Positions 1 to 10,726 of a DNA stretch of 64,000 bases are shown here, piece by piece. The notes under the pieces were generated by a model. The model saw nothing but the letters and a program-made list of their open reading frames with translations, searched no databases and had not been told where the DNA came from. The number at the start of each line of letters is the position of its first letter. Within the stretch, counting starts at the first letter, position 1. The stretch is taken from NCBI GenBank assembly GCA_015501585.1, contig JADNRY010000010.1, positions 372,001 through 436,000 of the forward strand, in the 5' to 3' direction. Both the position numbers and the translations under genes were made by a program. Source of the stretch: Rhodocollybia butyracea (Eukaryota > Basidiomycota > Agaricomycetes > Agaricales > Omphalotaceae).

Positions 1-2742
1 GAACACTCCCAACACTAGTCAAAACCGCAGCGAGACCGACTACACTGTGCAGCATAGCCACCTACGTAGGTGTAAATTATCATGATACCATCTCAAAAGG
101 CACACGTACCATCTGTGGAAGTTCTGTCGCCGTTATTCGTCTACCAATGATTGTTCCTATAGTACCTAAAATACAGTTCTAGTTGGGAAGATAGTTTGAG
201 AAAGCTGATTGAGTTACTCACCACCCATTGCAGCCACAGCGACGAATTGGGCCAACACTTCCGGAGGGAACCCGACAGCCGCAAGCGATGCGAGTATACC
301 AGAGCTGACACCCAGGATTCCTAAAATATTCCCTTGTCGCGCGCTCGCTTGTGAACCCAACCCGGAAAGAGAGCCTGAAGGGACGGTCATTTGGGCACAA
401 CAGGAATAACTGACCAGATTCTTACCGATACATAGGGCACTACTTGCCAAATAACCGGCTTGGACTAATCCACCCATACCAGTGTGAGCAGCGGCTAAAA
501 ATCCGCCAGTGAAGACAACAGCTGGGATAGAATATAGCCATGGGTAATCCGGAGGATCAGTGGGGCCTACGTATACAGTTAGTCACTTCATCGACAGAGA
601 TAGTATGACTTACGCTTGAACATGTCAAGCATACGCTTTGTAATAATAAAACCTCCAGCAACGTTGATGCTCGCAAGTAAAACAGAAAGTGCTCCAAGGC
701 TTTGTGCTATTGTTCCCGGAAACAAACCTCCGCCCATAACCCACAGTCCTCCAATACCCACCATGCCAGAGATAGCGTTCGTTACCGACATCAGTGGCGA
801 ATGAAGGGCGGGCTGTACGTTCCAGACAACCCGATATCCAACAAGTCCCGCAAGTCCAAAAGTGAAGAAGCTGTCCATGAAAGCAGATCCAGTTGCCTTT
901 CCCAGACCAACTAATCCACCCATTCCAGCAGTGATCGTAGCAACATCGCGAGATGTTTTCTGGAAGGGTGTAAGTGCCTTAGTAGTGACTTCTTGAGCCT
1001 TTTCAGCAGTAGGGGGTTTCACTGGCGGAGGCAGAGCTCTTGGTACTGGCGGTAGAATCTCACCCTTGTGTACAATGAGGGATCCACGGACGACCTCATC
1101 TTTCACATCAAGGAAAAACCTATCGTCTTCGCCGAGGGAGAGCAAAAACTTGGTGATATTATTAGAATACAGGGTGCTAGACTGCGTCGGGAGCCGTGAG
1201 GGAAGATCGGTGTATCCTAAGAACGACATTAACGGATGCGTAGACTGCAAAACACAACGACTTGCCAATAATGCTAACTCCGTTTTTGACATAAAGTTCA
1301 CCAGGCTTGGTTGCCTCGCAGTTGCCTCCAGTTTCTGCAGCCAGGTCGACAATTACTGATCCCTGTTTCATCGCCGCTACCATTTCGTTTGTGATTAGTT
1401 TGGGCGCAGGTCTTCCAGGAATTAACGCCTAAGTTTCAAAAACATTTTTATGATACAGAACAATGCTTGAAAAACTGATGATGTGACCAACCGTCGTGAT
1501 CACGATGTCCACATCTTTGCATTGTTCCATGAATAAGGCCATCTCCGCCTCGATAAACTCTTTAGACATGACCTTCACGAATTGTATGAGCGCGTTTCTT
1601 CGATTAGAAAGCTCTGATGACGAACCTTGGCATAACCTCCACCTCCCCCGCCTCCTCTTTGATCGATACTTCTAAGAACTCCGCACCAAGGGACTGGACT
1701 TGTTCTCGAGCTTCAGACCTAGTATCAAACGCGCGGACAATAGCTCCCATGCGTTTGGCCGTGGTGACTGCGCTCAAGCCGGCTACACCAGCACCGATAA
1801 CTAGCACCTTGCCAGGTGGGATCTAGACGAAAACAATGTTGACTTTGAGGTGCATGGAAATGAAGTACGCGCTTACTTTCCTAAACAGAGTGTCAGCACA
1901 TGTCTCTATTAACTAGACATAGTCTTACCCTGCTGCCGTGACCTGACCTGTTAAAAACCGACCAAAATGATTGGAGGCCTCAAGGACGGCCTTGTATCCA
2001 GATATGTTGGCCATGGAACTTCCAATCAGAGTCAATAACAATCATCGCTGCATAAGCACTCTTTACGCTCACCTTAACGCGTCAAAGACTTGAGCACGCG
2101 ATATACGGGGTATCATATCCATCTGTCGCGTGCCAATCAGCCTCATTCCTTCGCATGGATACTTCATCAACGCACGGCAAGGGCGTTCACTTTTCTAGCA
2201 GCGAGTTGGTCCACAATTGCTTTATTTTGTGAAGGGTATAAAAATGATATCAATGCGCTTCCTTCCTTGAGGCTTTCCACCTCTTCACCCAGCAGAGGTG
2301 GCCGAACCTTCAACATGATGTCTGCGTCTTTGAATAGTTCTTCTCGTGATACTAAGGAAGCCCCGGCTTCAGCATAAACCTCATCGAGGAATTGCGCGTG
2401 AGTGCCGGCATTACGCTCCACAAGGACCTTTCCAAAGCCCTTTTTTCGGAGCAATCGCACATTCTGAGGTGTAAGCGCAACCCTCCGTTCGTTGGCAAAA
2501 ATTTCGCGAGGGGCACCTACGGAAAGGGAAGAGTAAGCTATCCCTTGTGGTTTTGTATCTAGTTTATCTTCTTCATTGGCACGAGCAGATGAATGAAAGC
2601 CTATACGCATAGCATCGTCAGTTAAGCATAAGATATAATTTCGAGTCATACCTGTAGATCGAGGTCTACAATTTGTGCAAGGGATTGAGTAAGTCACCCG
2701 CAGAAGGTTGCCCCTCGCAAATATGAGGGGCTGAAAAGCCAT
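1..2742 (-). CDS. NNT: NAD(P) transhydrogenase, mitochondrial (N-terminal part; runs off left edge)
   Basis: Proton-translocating transhydrogenase of the inner mitochondrial membrane, which moves hydride between NADH and NADP+ using the proton gradient. The start at 2742 opens an Arg-rich presequence-like exon ending at an intron (51 nt, near 2598-2648). Then come the NAD-binding alpha domain ([20 protein letters not shown], and the Rossmann segment [20 protein letters not shown] near 1750-1800), the linker with [15 protein letters not shown], and membrane segments rich in Gly and small residues (e.g. [20 protein letters not shown]). Exons at 214-477 and 1-200 continue the membrane part; the C-terminal NADP-binding domain lies beyond the window. 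Exons are separated by many short introns. The single-chain alpha-membrane-beta order is that of eukaryotic NNT. No frame break seen in the exons checked. Confidence 0.9.
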
Positions 2743-3450
2743 AATGAAAGAGAACAAGGTCAAGCTGTGAACTGGCGCGTTGCAACGTCAAAGGGTCCGG
2801 GCCGACGAGCCATATGCATCAGAACCCCACATTCTACCCCAGATAGATCTTAATCACAATCCGTCGAAGTAAGAACCGCAAAAATTGTAGATTTCCAGCG
2901 TAAACTGGGTAATAGTTGTTACAGCTATAGCTGAGCTCTTGCTCACTCGAAACGTACTTGAACACTCGAATTTCTTATTAGACTTATCTTTTGTGCCTGT
3001 GCTAAAATTGAGAACTGCTTCCGATGATTTTAACATTCAATAGAAAGTTGATCACAAGTCTTTGCAATCGCATGCAATAGTTGTGTTTATGGAAAGGGCA
3101 AAGCAATGATAAACGCAGCGCAAAAATGGCTATCGATCAGAATGAAACTAACGCCGGCTTTGTAGCGGTGCCGAACGACCCGTTCATCCTCGCAGATCCT
3201 GGTTCTTGTTGACGAGGCCAATAATTCTAGCTATCCGAGCCCGTCGACAGCGACGCAGGGAATGCTCGCTCTCCGAACTCACTTTCCGATAAATATCCGA
3301 TGTGCAGGAACAATCTTGGTTCAAAAACCTTCGGGGTACGGGGAAAGGTGGAAAGGATATACAATTGTCGCCCATAGCTAGAAGAATCATCGCCGAGTCA
3401 CCATATATAGTATTAGATACGTTTACAAATACTAGCATGTAAATCGTTCG
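2743..3450. other. Intergenic region between transhydrogenase start and aldolase stop
   Basis: About 700 bp upstream of the transhydrogenase and downstream of the aldolase, both on the minus strand. It should hold the transhydrogenase promoter. An 84-codon minus-strand reading frame at 3184-3438 has no recognisable motif, and I do not call it a gene. No repeat or RNA gene seen. Confidence 0.6.
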
Positions 3451-4704
3451 CTATGCCTTTACTTTGCTAGAAACTCGCTCTAGGTCAATCAAGTCCTGAG
3501 TATGAGGGTGGTCCCAAAGAGCCTGAGCAGCGTCGGGTGATATGGGAGGCAAAGGTTTGCGTGTAAGACCACCATAACCGTACAACCTCTGCAGTAGATC
3601 CTTCGTTCCGGCGATAGAGGCCTTGGCAATCGTAAAGTCGGCACGGGCAATGATACCCTGTAGACGCTGAGCTTCTGGAAGAAGGCTAGCATCACTGCGA
3701 GATGCTTGAGAGATCTCGAACAACTTGACGATTGAATGCTACGATAAGCAGGGAATCAGCACGATGGATATTAGTCAAATGATAGTAGCGCACCGGAGCT
3801 ACATTTCCAAGTCCCGTTATAGCACCGTGGCCGTTCGCGAAGGTTGAAGGCGTGATAAAATCGGCATATCCACCGAGAACAAGGAACGGCGCGTTATGGT
3901 TCTTGCGAGGATGTTTCGAAGTGAATTCAGACGCGGAAACAATATCGGCAATCCGAGTCAGCTTGCCCACATTACCACATCTACAAGCAAAGTGTGAGCT
4001 TGAGAGTGTAGTTACATTTGAAAAAAAAAACCCACGTGAGCTTCACGCCACAAAGGTTTGGACATTCTGCTGCCAGCTCCGAGATGATGTCCGAGTCCAG
4101 ATCAATTCCCCCAGAAGCTCCAGGATCTATGCGGTGAATCAGCGACGACCGAAAGGCTGCGAAAGGATACACACAGTTGTAGATCATGACTGGTATCGGA
4201 CTCTTTTCTGCGACTTCAGTCCAGAATGCCTTCAAGGCTGCCTTGTTACCCGCCAGTACACCAGCAAAATATCCGCTGGCGATCACGATGGAATAGTCGG
4301 CACCAGCATCGGCTGCTTCCCTACATAGCTCTATTGTCTCTCTTGTACTGCCGGCTCCCGTTCCAGCGATTATGGGTACATGGGTTAAACCAGCACCGTC
4401 AAGCGTCTTGCGAGCGGCACGGATTAATGTAGCGCGCTCGGCGTGCGACAAGTGGAGAGCTTCTCCCATGGACCCAGCAAGCAAAGGGTTAACACCGGCA
4501 GTTGCTAGGCGGTGTATATGGGCTTCGAAAGAAGGGATATCTATTGTTGGCCGTATAAGCGTTATCAATGGATAGAGGATGCATAAGGCACTCGCCAAGG
4601 TCCTCAGATTCCGGCAGGAAAAAGGAGGGGATAGGAGAATATATGCCAGGCCTAAGAGGCCTCGAAATCTTAGCAGAAGAAACTCCGTTTGCGGTGGGGG
4701 ACAT
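3451..4704 (-). CDS. DHDPS/DapA-family aldolase (2-keto-3-deoxy sugar acid or hydroxy-oxoglutarate aldolase-like)
   Basis: Class I (Schiff-base) aldolase of the dihydrodipicolinate synthase superfamily. Fungal members cleave 2-keto-3-deoxy sugar acids or 4-hydroxy-2-oxoglutarate rather than making lysine precursors; the substrate cannot be told from sequence. Start at 4704 gives PLRPGIYSPIPSFFLP, the usual family N-terminus. Next come GSMGEALHLSHAERATL (substrate loop), VPIIAGTGAGSTRET, and IYNYPGAS with the catalytic Tyr, restored only after removing an intron near 4130-4180. The Schiff-base Lys is in CGVKLTCGN, whose codon for T spans an intron near 3985-4040. The first intron (4541-4595) has a GC donor. 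The tail LLQRLYGYGGLTRKPLPPI is typical. Frame is intact throughout. Upstream neighbour PUS4 is on the same strand and unrelated. Confidence 0.87.
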
Positions 4705-4971
4705 GGCGGCGGGTTAGGGGAGCGAAACTGAACGACGAACTTCAATTTATAAAGAGTTACGGACCGTCGTATCGGATCTCGGGCCGCCGGACCGATTAAT
4801 GTGATACAGCTCAGAGAACAACAAAGCGAAAAGTTAGCAATCGTGTCAGATGAGAACATTGATCCTTACCCATCTCGCACGTTTTCCCATTGAACAGCAA
4901 TCCATCAGGTTTTTTGGACGTGCTCAGAGTCAAGCGCACAATATTCTATATTTGAATTCCGCTTCAAATTT

Positions 4972-6331
4972 CTAGATGACTTCCATGTACTGTAATACTT
5001 CGCGTTCCCACTCTTTCCATCCATCTTCATCAGCTTCCCCTGTATTGCTCAATGCTTTTTCAAAGACCGCCCATGGTATACAGGCGCGATCTCCATCTTC
5101 GGTCGGGTCCAGGACAAACCGTCCTTGACGAGATCGAGTTAATGTTACAACATGTCCTGCAGAATCCAGTGCATGGGCAAGATCATGGACCAGCGAACGA
5201 ACATAAGTACCACCAGACACTCGCATCTTGATAACGAAAGCTGTAGGCCTTTCATCTTGCACAGTAGTCTCAAGGGCATCAGTGATGCTCGCAGTTTTAT
5301 CAACTCCTCGAATTGCAGCTTCCATTGCTTTCTTCTCATCTTCTGTGAGTGCTTTCTCGGGCCATGAAAATGAGTGATCGCTGCCTTTCCATTCAACCAA
5401 CTCCAGACTATGCACGGTTACCGTTCGAGCTTCGATGGGCCGGGGAAGAGGAATCCCATTACGCGCGTACTCATAGAGTGGTTTCCCGTCCATTTTTAAA
5501 GCGGAGAAGCTAAGGAGACTGCGTCAAGAGATACACTGATGATTGGATACTGGCGCGTACATCGGTGGTGTCTGCTGTATTGTTCCTTTGAATTTCTCCA
5601 GCGCTTCAATGACTTGCTCCTTTGTAACATGCTTCCAGGGTGCAGTGCGTACACGAGCTCCTTCGCTATCATAAGAATCCGTTTCACAGCCCAGTAAACA
5701 TGTCGTAGAATATTCCTGGCTTTTTGTTGGCAAGTCGCAAACGAACAGGGCATCAGACGTACTTTGGTACAATCAAGAAACTGGGTTAGCTTTTTGGTCC
5801 CCCCTCCAACTCCAAGAACTGAAGAATATGCATCATGAACCGATATGACGAGCTAACTGTCAGATACTCACCCAAAACGCCATCGGCTAGAGGATCTAGC
5901 GTTCCTCCTTGGCCCAGCTTCACATCGCCGACTTTTTTTGACCGCTTTTTCTTCTTTGATATCTTGGGGGCATCTTCGGAAGGTGACTGAGTGAACAGAC
6001 GTGATGTAGAGAGAAGTGGTTGCATGGAATTAAGCAAGGACATTGAGGTTGGTCCTGAAGGTTTGATCATGCCAAAAAGACAAGAGGTAGGAAGCGCAGG
6101 TACAGCGACTTTGGGCATTGTTGAAAATGCAACGCTGCGTTGAGCACTACGAAACTGATGAATGAATTTCCTCGTCGCGATAAGATGACCGACCGTAGCA
6201 AAATATAGGCCCGTTGGGACCGTCCAAGTATGATCGATGCCAGTTGAGAGAATTCTTCCGGGCCGGAAAACTGACCTCGAGCTCTTGAAAAGTGATGCGG
6301 ACCGGCGGGCCTGTGGACTTCGAGAGATCAT
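4972..6331 (-). CDS. PUS4: tRNA pseudouridine synthase Pus4 (TruB family)
   Basis: Makes pseudouridine-55 in the T-loop of tRNAs; yeast Pus4 acts on both nuclear-cytosolic and mitochondrial tRNAs. The TruB core starts at the internal Met at 6118 (FGMIKPSGPTS). The catalytic motif GQGGTLDPLADGVLG is near 5870-5925, with the nucleophilic Asp in it. An intron follows, then GGGTKKLTQFLDCTKEYR, a segment ending QTPPMYAPVS, a short intron near 5500-5530, and YSALKMDGKPLYEYARNG. The C-terminal part has the family pattern VSGGTYVRSLVHDLAHALDS. An in-frame ATG at 6331 adds 71 residues that are rich in Arg and Ser and nearly free of acidic residues, which looks like a mitochondrial presequence. I annotate from the outer ATG; a short form from 6118 is possible. 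Confidence 0.9.
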
Positions 6332-6439
6332 ATTTGGCTCATACTTACATTTACATATGGGTATGGATTATAATTAATCTGGGGGAGCGAAGAAGAGTTG
6401 TCAAGACGGTTATAGATATCAGATCCGACGAACTCGAAA

Positions 6440-9400
6440 TTACAGCTGTCTACTGAGTATAGTCATGCGCTTCTCGTCTCCTTCAGGAGACATTCTTGTC
6501 CACGAACCACCACAAACACACCTCCGAGCCCAACTTTTCTCCCAGAGCACGATCAACCGTGGAGACATAAGATCTTTTCCATATTCTGTTTGTCCACCAC
6601 ATCGCAAGCAGTTCATACCTTGGGAGCGATGCAGAAGCAAGCCTTTGGAAACCACATCTTTGTTTTTATCTTTCTGCAGACGATCGAATGGCATATGAGG
6701 CTGGCCGTCTACCATCTCGAAAGATTTCACAAACAGACGGGCTTTGTCCAGCGCGGGTGTCTTTGACATGAGATTTACAGTTTCTTTCAAAGGAATCTGC
6801 ATGGAGGGTAACGGCTGACATGAAGCCATTGCTTTCGTACTTCGTCATCTTGTCTGAAGTGTCAGCATAGCAAGTGGAATGAAGAGGTGATCGAGATTAC
6901 CGGAGAATTCTTGAACAGACTTGGAAAGCTTTTCGAGTATTGCATCGAGTCCTTGTATATCAATTCCAGAACATTCAACGAGATCCAATAGGATATCTCG
7001 GGAAAGCTGTGCATTTTCCGTACGGGGAGTCAACTTCGCTAAGTAAGCTTGGAACTGTTTAATATGGCCGAGGGATGTTCGAAGATTCTGCAAGGCCGTA
7101 GGATGCACGAGATGCAGAAACACAGGAGAAGTCAATATCCTGGAGGGTTTGTTTGGGGAATCTGCACAGGTAAGATTGGCATTGAATGAACAAGAAATTA
7201 AACTCACCAGGATTGGAACCGTCTCTCGAGGATTGCGGGTCAGTAAAATCAGATGACAGAATACACTCTTTGACGAGCTTTTCCAATAGGCACATTATCC
7301 AGCTGGAAAGATCAATCAATTGCCAGATTAAGTCTTGGCAGAGTTTTTAGTGGATATACAAAAGTCCAGAAGATACAAAACCCACCCGTTTGATATTCTT
7401 CTTCGTCTCTGCAGTCATTGAAGATTGCATTACATGCAACCAATGAGACCATATCATGAGCGGTGCGCCAGTTTGCATTTACTCTCCCTTTTTCGCCACT
7501 ACTTGAAGTTTGCAAAGCCCGAGACCGGTATGATTCTATCGTTAATCCAAGTTGTGAAGCGAAATCTCCAGGAGTGTGTCGGTCCAAGAGTACAAACACA
7601 TGATACAAAACTTCAGAGACTTCATTTAGCGGCATTGAAGGTTGCGATAATGCGTGAGTTAAATCGTCCGATGAACGGTTCGAAAGCCTAGCAGCTACAA
7701 AAGACAGAGCGAGAGGAGGGATCGAGGTTTCTGTAGCGTCGACTTTACGTCGGGGCAGTTTCTGGACCGCCATTTGGGACGACCAGGGGGACGGAAATAT
7801 TGTACATAGTAAGTTTCCGCCAGGTGAGACCACGGCGCCGACAGGAACTGAGGCAGAAATTAGTTTGTGAGGTTGAAGACAACTGGATGCAGACCACCTT
7901 CTCTTCCTATCCTGTGAACAGGAGAAAGGATGGGAGAACCTTCCCAGGTCTCGTCGTCAGACAAATCAGGTCTACAGCAGAGCAGGTCAACACAGATTGT
8001 GAAGGGTCAATCATGAATTAGCCACATTTTCAACACCTTCAGAGTGCCAACGGCAACTTCGGTGGGTTTTGACGTCTGTCGAGGCTGCGTACCGGACGTA
8101 TCATATATTGAGACATATAAACCGCGTTCACCTGATACCGGCTGAGATTGTGCTACATGCGCCAGTATCCCAGATTCAAAATCGCGCTTCACTTCCGGAT
8201 GTATAGTCTAGACCGCCATGAGTAAGTCTATAAAGAGAAAAACCGAATCAGTACCCATGAGACTTGTTCTCCTGCGGATGATTTCAGCTTGCTGAAAGGA
8301 TAGCACTTTATAATGGATGAAGGTAGCGACACATCTGGCAGATGTGGGATAAATGTCCATTCATTCAAGTGATGAGCAATGCTGGCTTACAATCTCCGAA
8401 ATCAATGAAAGTTGCAATCAGATTTAAAGTCGAAGTTGGGCTTTCGCTCGTGGGGGGTTTGCACACGAAAGTTAATCCTCTCAAGCGACCGGGAGCATTT
8501 TCGATGGGAGGGTGGATACGAGACCCCACACCTGATTGACAAATATGAATTAGTACGCTGTGCTATAAGTTGGAACTGTACTCTACCCATAACCATCCCG
8601 TCAAAGAGCAGATGGGCCTCAGCGATTTCGATGGTCGAGTCCTCTGATAAATCCTCCTGGGAAGTGGAATAGGTTTCTGTTTGTTCTGGTTCTATGTCAA
8701 GTGATAGACTCAAATCCAGAGGAAACGGATCAGGAGGGGAAGATGACGGTAATGGAAATACTTGAGAGCGCATCGCAATGAAGATGGACGACTCTACGGA
8801 ATAAGATCAGCGTGCGGTTGATGGAACAAGAAAAGGCGATAGTACCTCCAAAACTCGTGCCAATGGCCGCATTTATGCAGATCTTGACAGAACCGACTTC
8901 ATCCAAAGCATTTTGCGAATTATCTGGTTGCCGTTCTGAGGCGACTGAGGGCTGCCGAAGTGAACAGCTAAACATTTTGATTGTCGGGACATAGAAACGT
9001 AGATAACAGACGACCAGGCGGTGATCTTGGGTAACGAATAGTAATGTCGGACTAGATACTGGTGTAGGAGGGCCACGCGAAGGTAGACGCGTCGGGACGC
9101 CTGTACTAGGGTCAATGGCCCACTAAAGCATAGATGTTAAAAATGGAAAGTTTTGTAGGATCTATACAAGCCCTCACTTCACGTGGGCCACCTAACCAAC
9201 TTGCAGCCACAACTCCGGCACCAGAGGCAAACGTCCACCATTCTTTAACGCTCCAATTATCCAATTCCATGCCTCTTTGCCACAAGCAACAAAGACCATC
9301 TTGACCCCTACCAGGAAAGAAAGAGAATAACCAGCGGTTGTCAGGCGAACAGGTGATTATGGTCGGAGGCTCGTAATTATTTGGATTAGACATAAGCGGA

Positions 9401-9677
9401 GCAGGCGATAGCATGGTGAATTGTTTTGACGAAGAAAAGTGGCGAGCAAGGATCAGGGGCTGCAGTGCATGCCCGGTGAATATGATAGACGAATTCGACC
9501 ATTCCACGGGCCTAGTAGCGTTTAAACACGAAGATTCTTGGTGAAATATGCTACACGTTACCTTCTAGGATATTCGGAAAGAGGATAAAAGTCCCACCAG
9601 CCGCAATTCCAGGTAAGATCTTCCTTGGGTTTTGTCTTTGAGGGTGTTCCAACGGTAGCTTTTGCTTCATTAAGCAT
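6440..9677 (-). CDS. MED16: Mediator complex subunit 16
   Basis: Tail-module subunit of Mediator, linking activators to RNA polymerase II in the nucleus. The start at 9677 gives an exon with WNCGWWDFYPLSEYPRR. The next exon (9112-9507 region) carries the beta-propeller-like N-terminal part (HALQPLILARHFSSSKQF, ITCSPDNRWLFSFFPGR, LCCLWQRGMELDNW). Middle exons (about 7300-8800) are helical with low-complexity acidic patches. The last exon has the conserved Cys-rich C-terminus: CLRCGGQTEYGKD ... WEKSWARRCVCGGSW, a probable zinc site. Many introns of about 50-60 nt. It is divergent from the PAC3-like gene with only 78 bp between start codons. Assignment rests mainly on the C-terminal Cys pattern and the WD-like N-terminus; the middle is weakly conserved, so exon limits there are uncertain. 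Confidence 0.78.
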
Positions 9678-9755
9678 GTTAAAGTTCTAAGCTCAAGGAC
9701 AACAGTGATTTCGCTCAAGCGCCCATATTAGACGCTCAACTTGTATACCTTTATC
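9678..9755. promoter_or_regulatory. Compact divergent promoter MED16 / PAC3-like gene
   Basis: Seventy-eight bases separate the two start codons (9677 on minus, 9756 on plus). No TATA box is evident. Both genes must share regulatory DNA or have overlapping 5' leaders. Confidence 0.5.
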
Positions 9756-10273
9756 ATGCAGTCATCTCTCAACTGTAAAAAGACCTTGGAGGACATTCTC
9801 ACCGAGATTTCCATTCAATATTATGCAGACAGCACTCTTATAATTGTGACTCAAGCTGGCAAAGTCGGAAATTTAGTGCGTGCCATCGATACCGCAGTAC
9901 ATCGTCATAAAACTGAACATTCCAGATTCAAGCTTCGTTACCTGCAACAGTTCCGATTATTTTTTCACCACAGGACTCTGAACCAAATGCTCCTTTATTA
10001 CCCCCTCCTCCAATCGCCATACAGCTTGTCCCTCTTCTGGGATCTGCGCCTTCAGACCGAACACAAACGTTGCATAATCTTTATGTGGCACAGATTGCAA
10101 CTATCGTATGGCTGTCACAATCAGAAAATCCGCTTCAAGCTGCTCGAAAAAACGTAGTCGTCGGGATTGCACTGCGGAGAACGAACGAGACTGGCGACTC
10201 AGATCTCAGCGAAACCGAAAGAAAAACATTTTATGGAGTGATGTCCGCTATCCAAGACCTTTTGTCCCCTTGA
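9756..10273 (+). CDS. Proteasome assembly chaperone 3-like protein (PAC3/PSMG3)
   Basis: Predicted 155-residue protein from two exons, 9756-9875 and 9926-10273. The 50-nt intron has donor GTGCGT, branch ACTGAAC and acceptor TTCCAG, and phase 0 keeps the frame. The pattern is that of PAC3, which with PAC4 scaffolds assembly of the 20S proteasome alpha ring: a strand-rich N-terminal half with STLIIVTQAGKVGNL (human PAC3 has a similar ILVVVTQFGKMGTL segment), a Pro-rich loop (APLLPPPPIAIQLVPLLG), then helix LYVAQIATIVWL, strand NVVVGIALRR and the C-terminal helix FYGVMSAIQDLL. The size fits the family. It ends 64 bp from the convergent NCE101 gene. The call rests on fold pattern and short motifs, so it is moderately sure. 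Confidence 0.68.
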
Positions 10274-10337
10274 AGGTCCTCTAAACAGTACTAATCATCA
10301 GTCAAGATTTTCGCTAATTTCCTTGTTCAGATTTACA

Positions 10338-10600
10338 TTATTTGGTCGAGTTCTGCACATTCAACTTCGCTGTCTGTGTCTGTGCTTCCTGCCACGTAGA
10401 CCATCTCCACTGCACTAATTCCAGTAACCTCTGGTCTTGAGGAAGAGCGGTTCTAGGATGTGTTTCATAGAGGTAGTACGCGAGAAAACCTGTGAAAACA
10501 CCCAGAACAGGGTCAAGGCTTCTGCAAATATTCGTTAGTGCTGTTGAATTAAACAAGTATGGTGATGGTACCGAGAAAGCAAAGGCGGAGGTAGCCTCAT
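10338..10600 (-). CDS. NCE101: Nce101 (non-classical export protein 1) homologue
   Basis: Seventy-residue protein from a 29-nt first exon (10600-10572), a 50-nt intron (10571-10522; donor GTACCA, branch CACTAACG, acceptor TTTGCAG) and exon 2 (10521-10338). Splicing gives MRLPPPLLSRSLDPVLGV followed by FTGFLAYYLYETHPRT, the hallmark of the small single-pass Nce101 family. In yeast the protein is implicated in export of leaderless proteins. One hydrophobic segment covers residues about 12-28, and the C-terminus is a polar helix (LVQWRWSTWQEAQ). The first exon is read in a different frame from the longer unspliced frame, so it is easily missed. It diverges from NAA25 across 126 bp. Confidence 0.9.
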
Positions 10601-10726
10601 CGTTAAAGAGGAAGGAAGTTTGAGAGTTTTGCCTGCCGAAAGAGTCAGACTCCGGGCAAGCACGGGCGTTTAAATATCGTTTTCTTCGCTCTTGGACTGT
10701 TGCTTTTTCTCTTAACTTGATATTGA
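10601..10726. promoter_or_regulatory. Divergent promoter NCE101 / NAA25
   Basis: The 126 bp between the two start codons contain a TATA-like TTTAAATAT at 10669-10677 and a pyrimidine-rich stretch just before the NAA25 start. No other element recognised. Confidence 0.45.

Noticed and set aside
3184..3438. 84-codon minus-strand frame between transhydrogenase and aldolase
   Set aside because: No motif, no splice partner and low-quality composition; likely chance.
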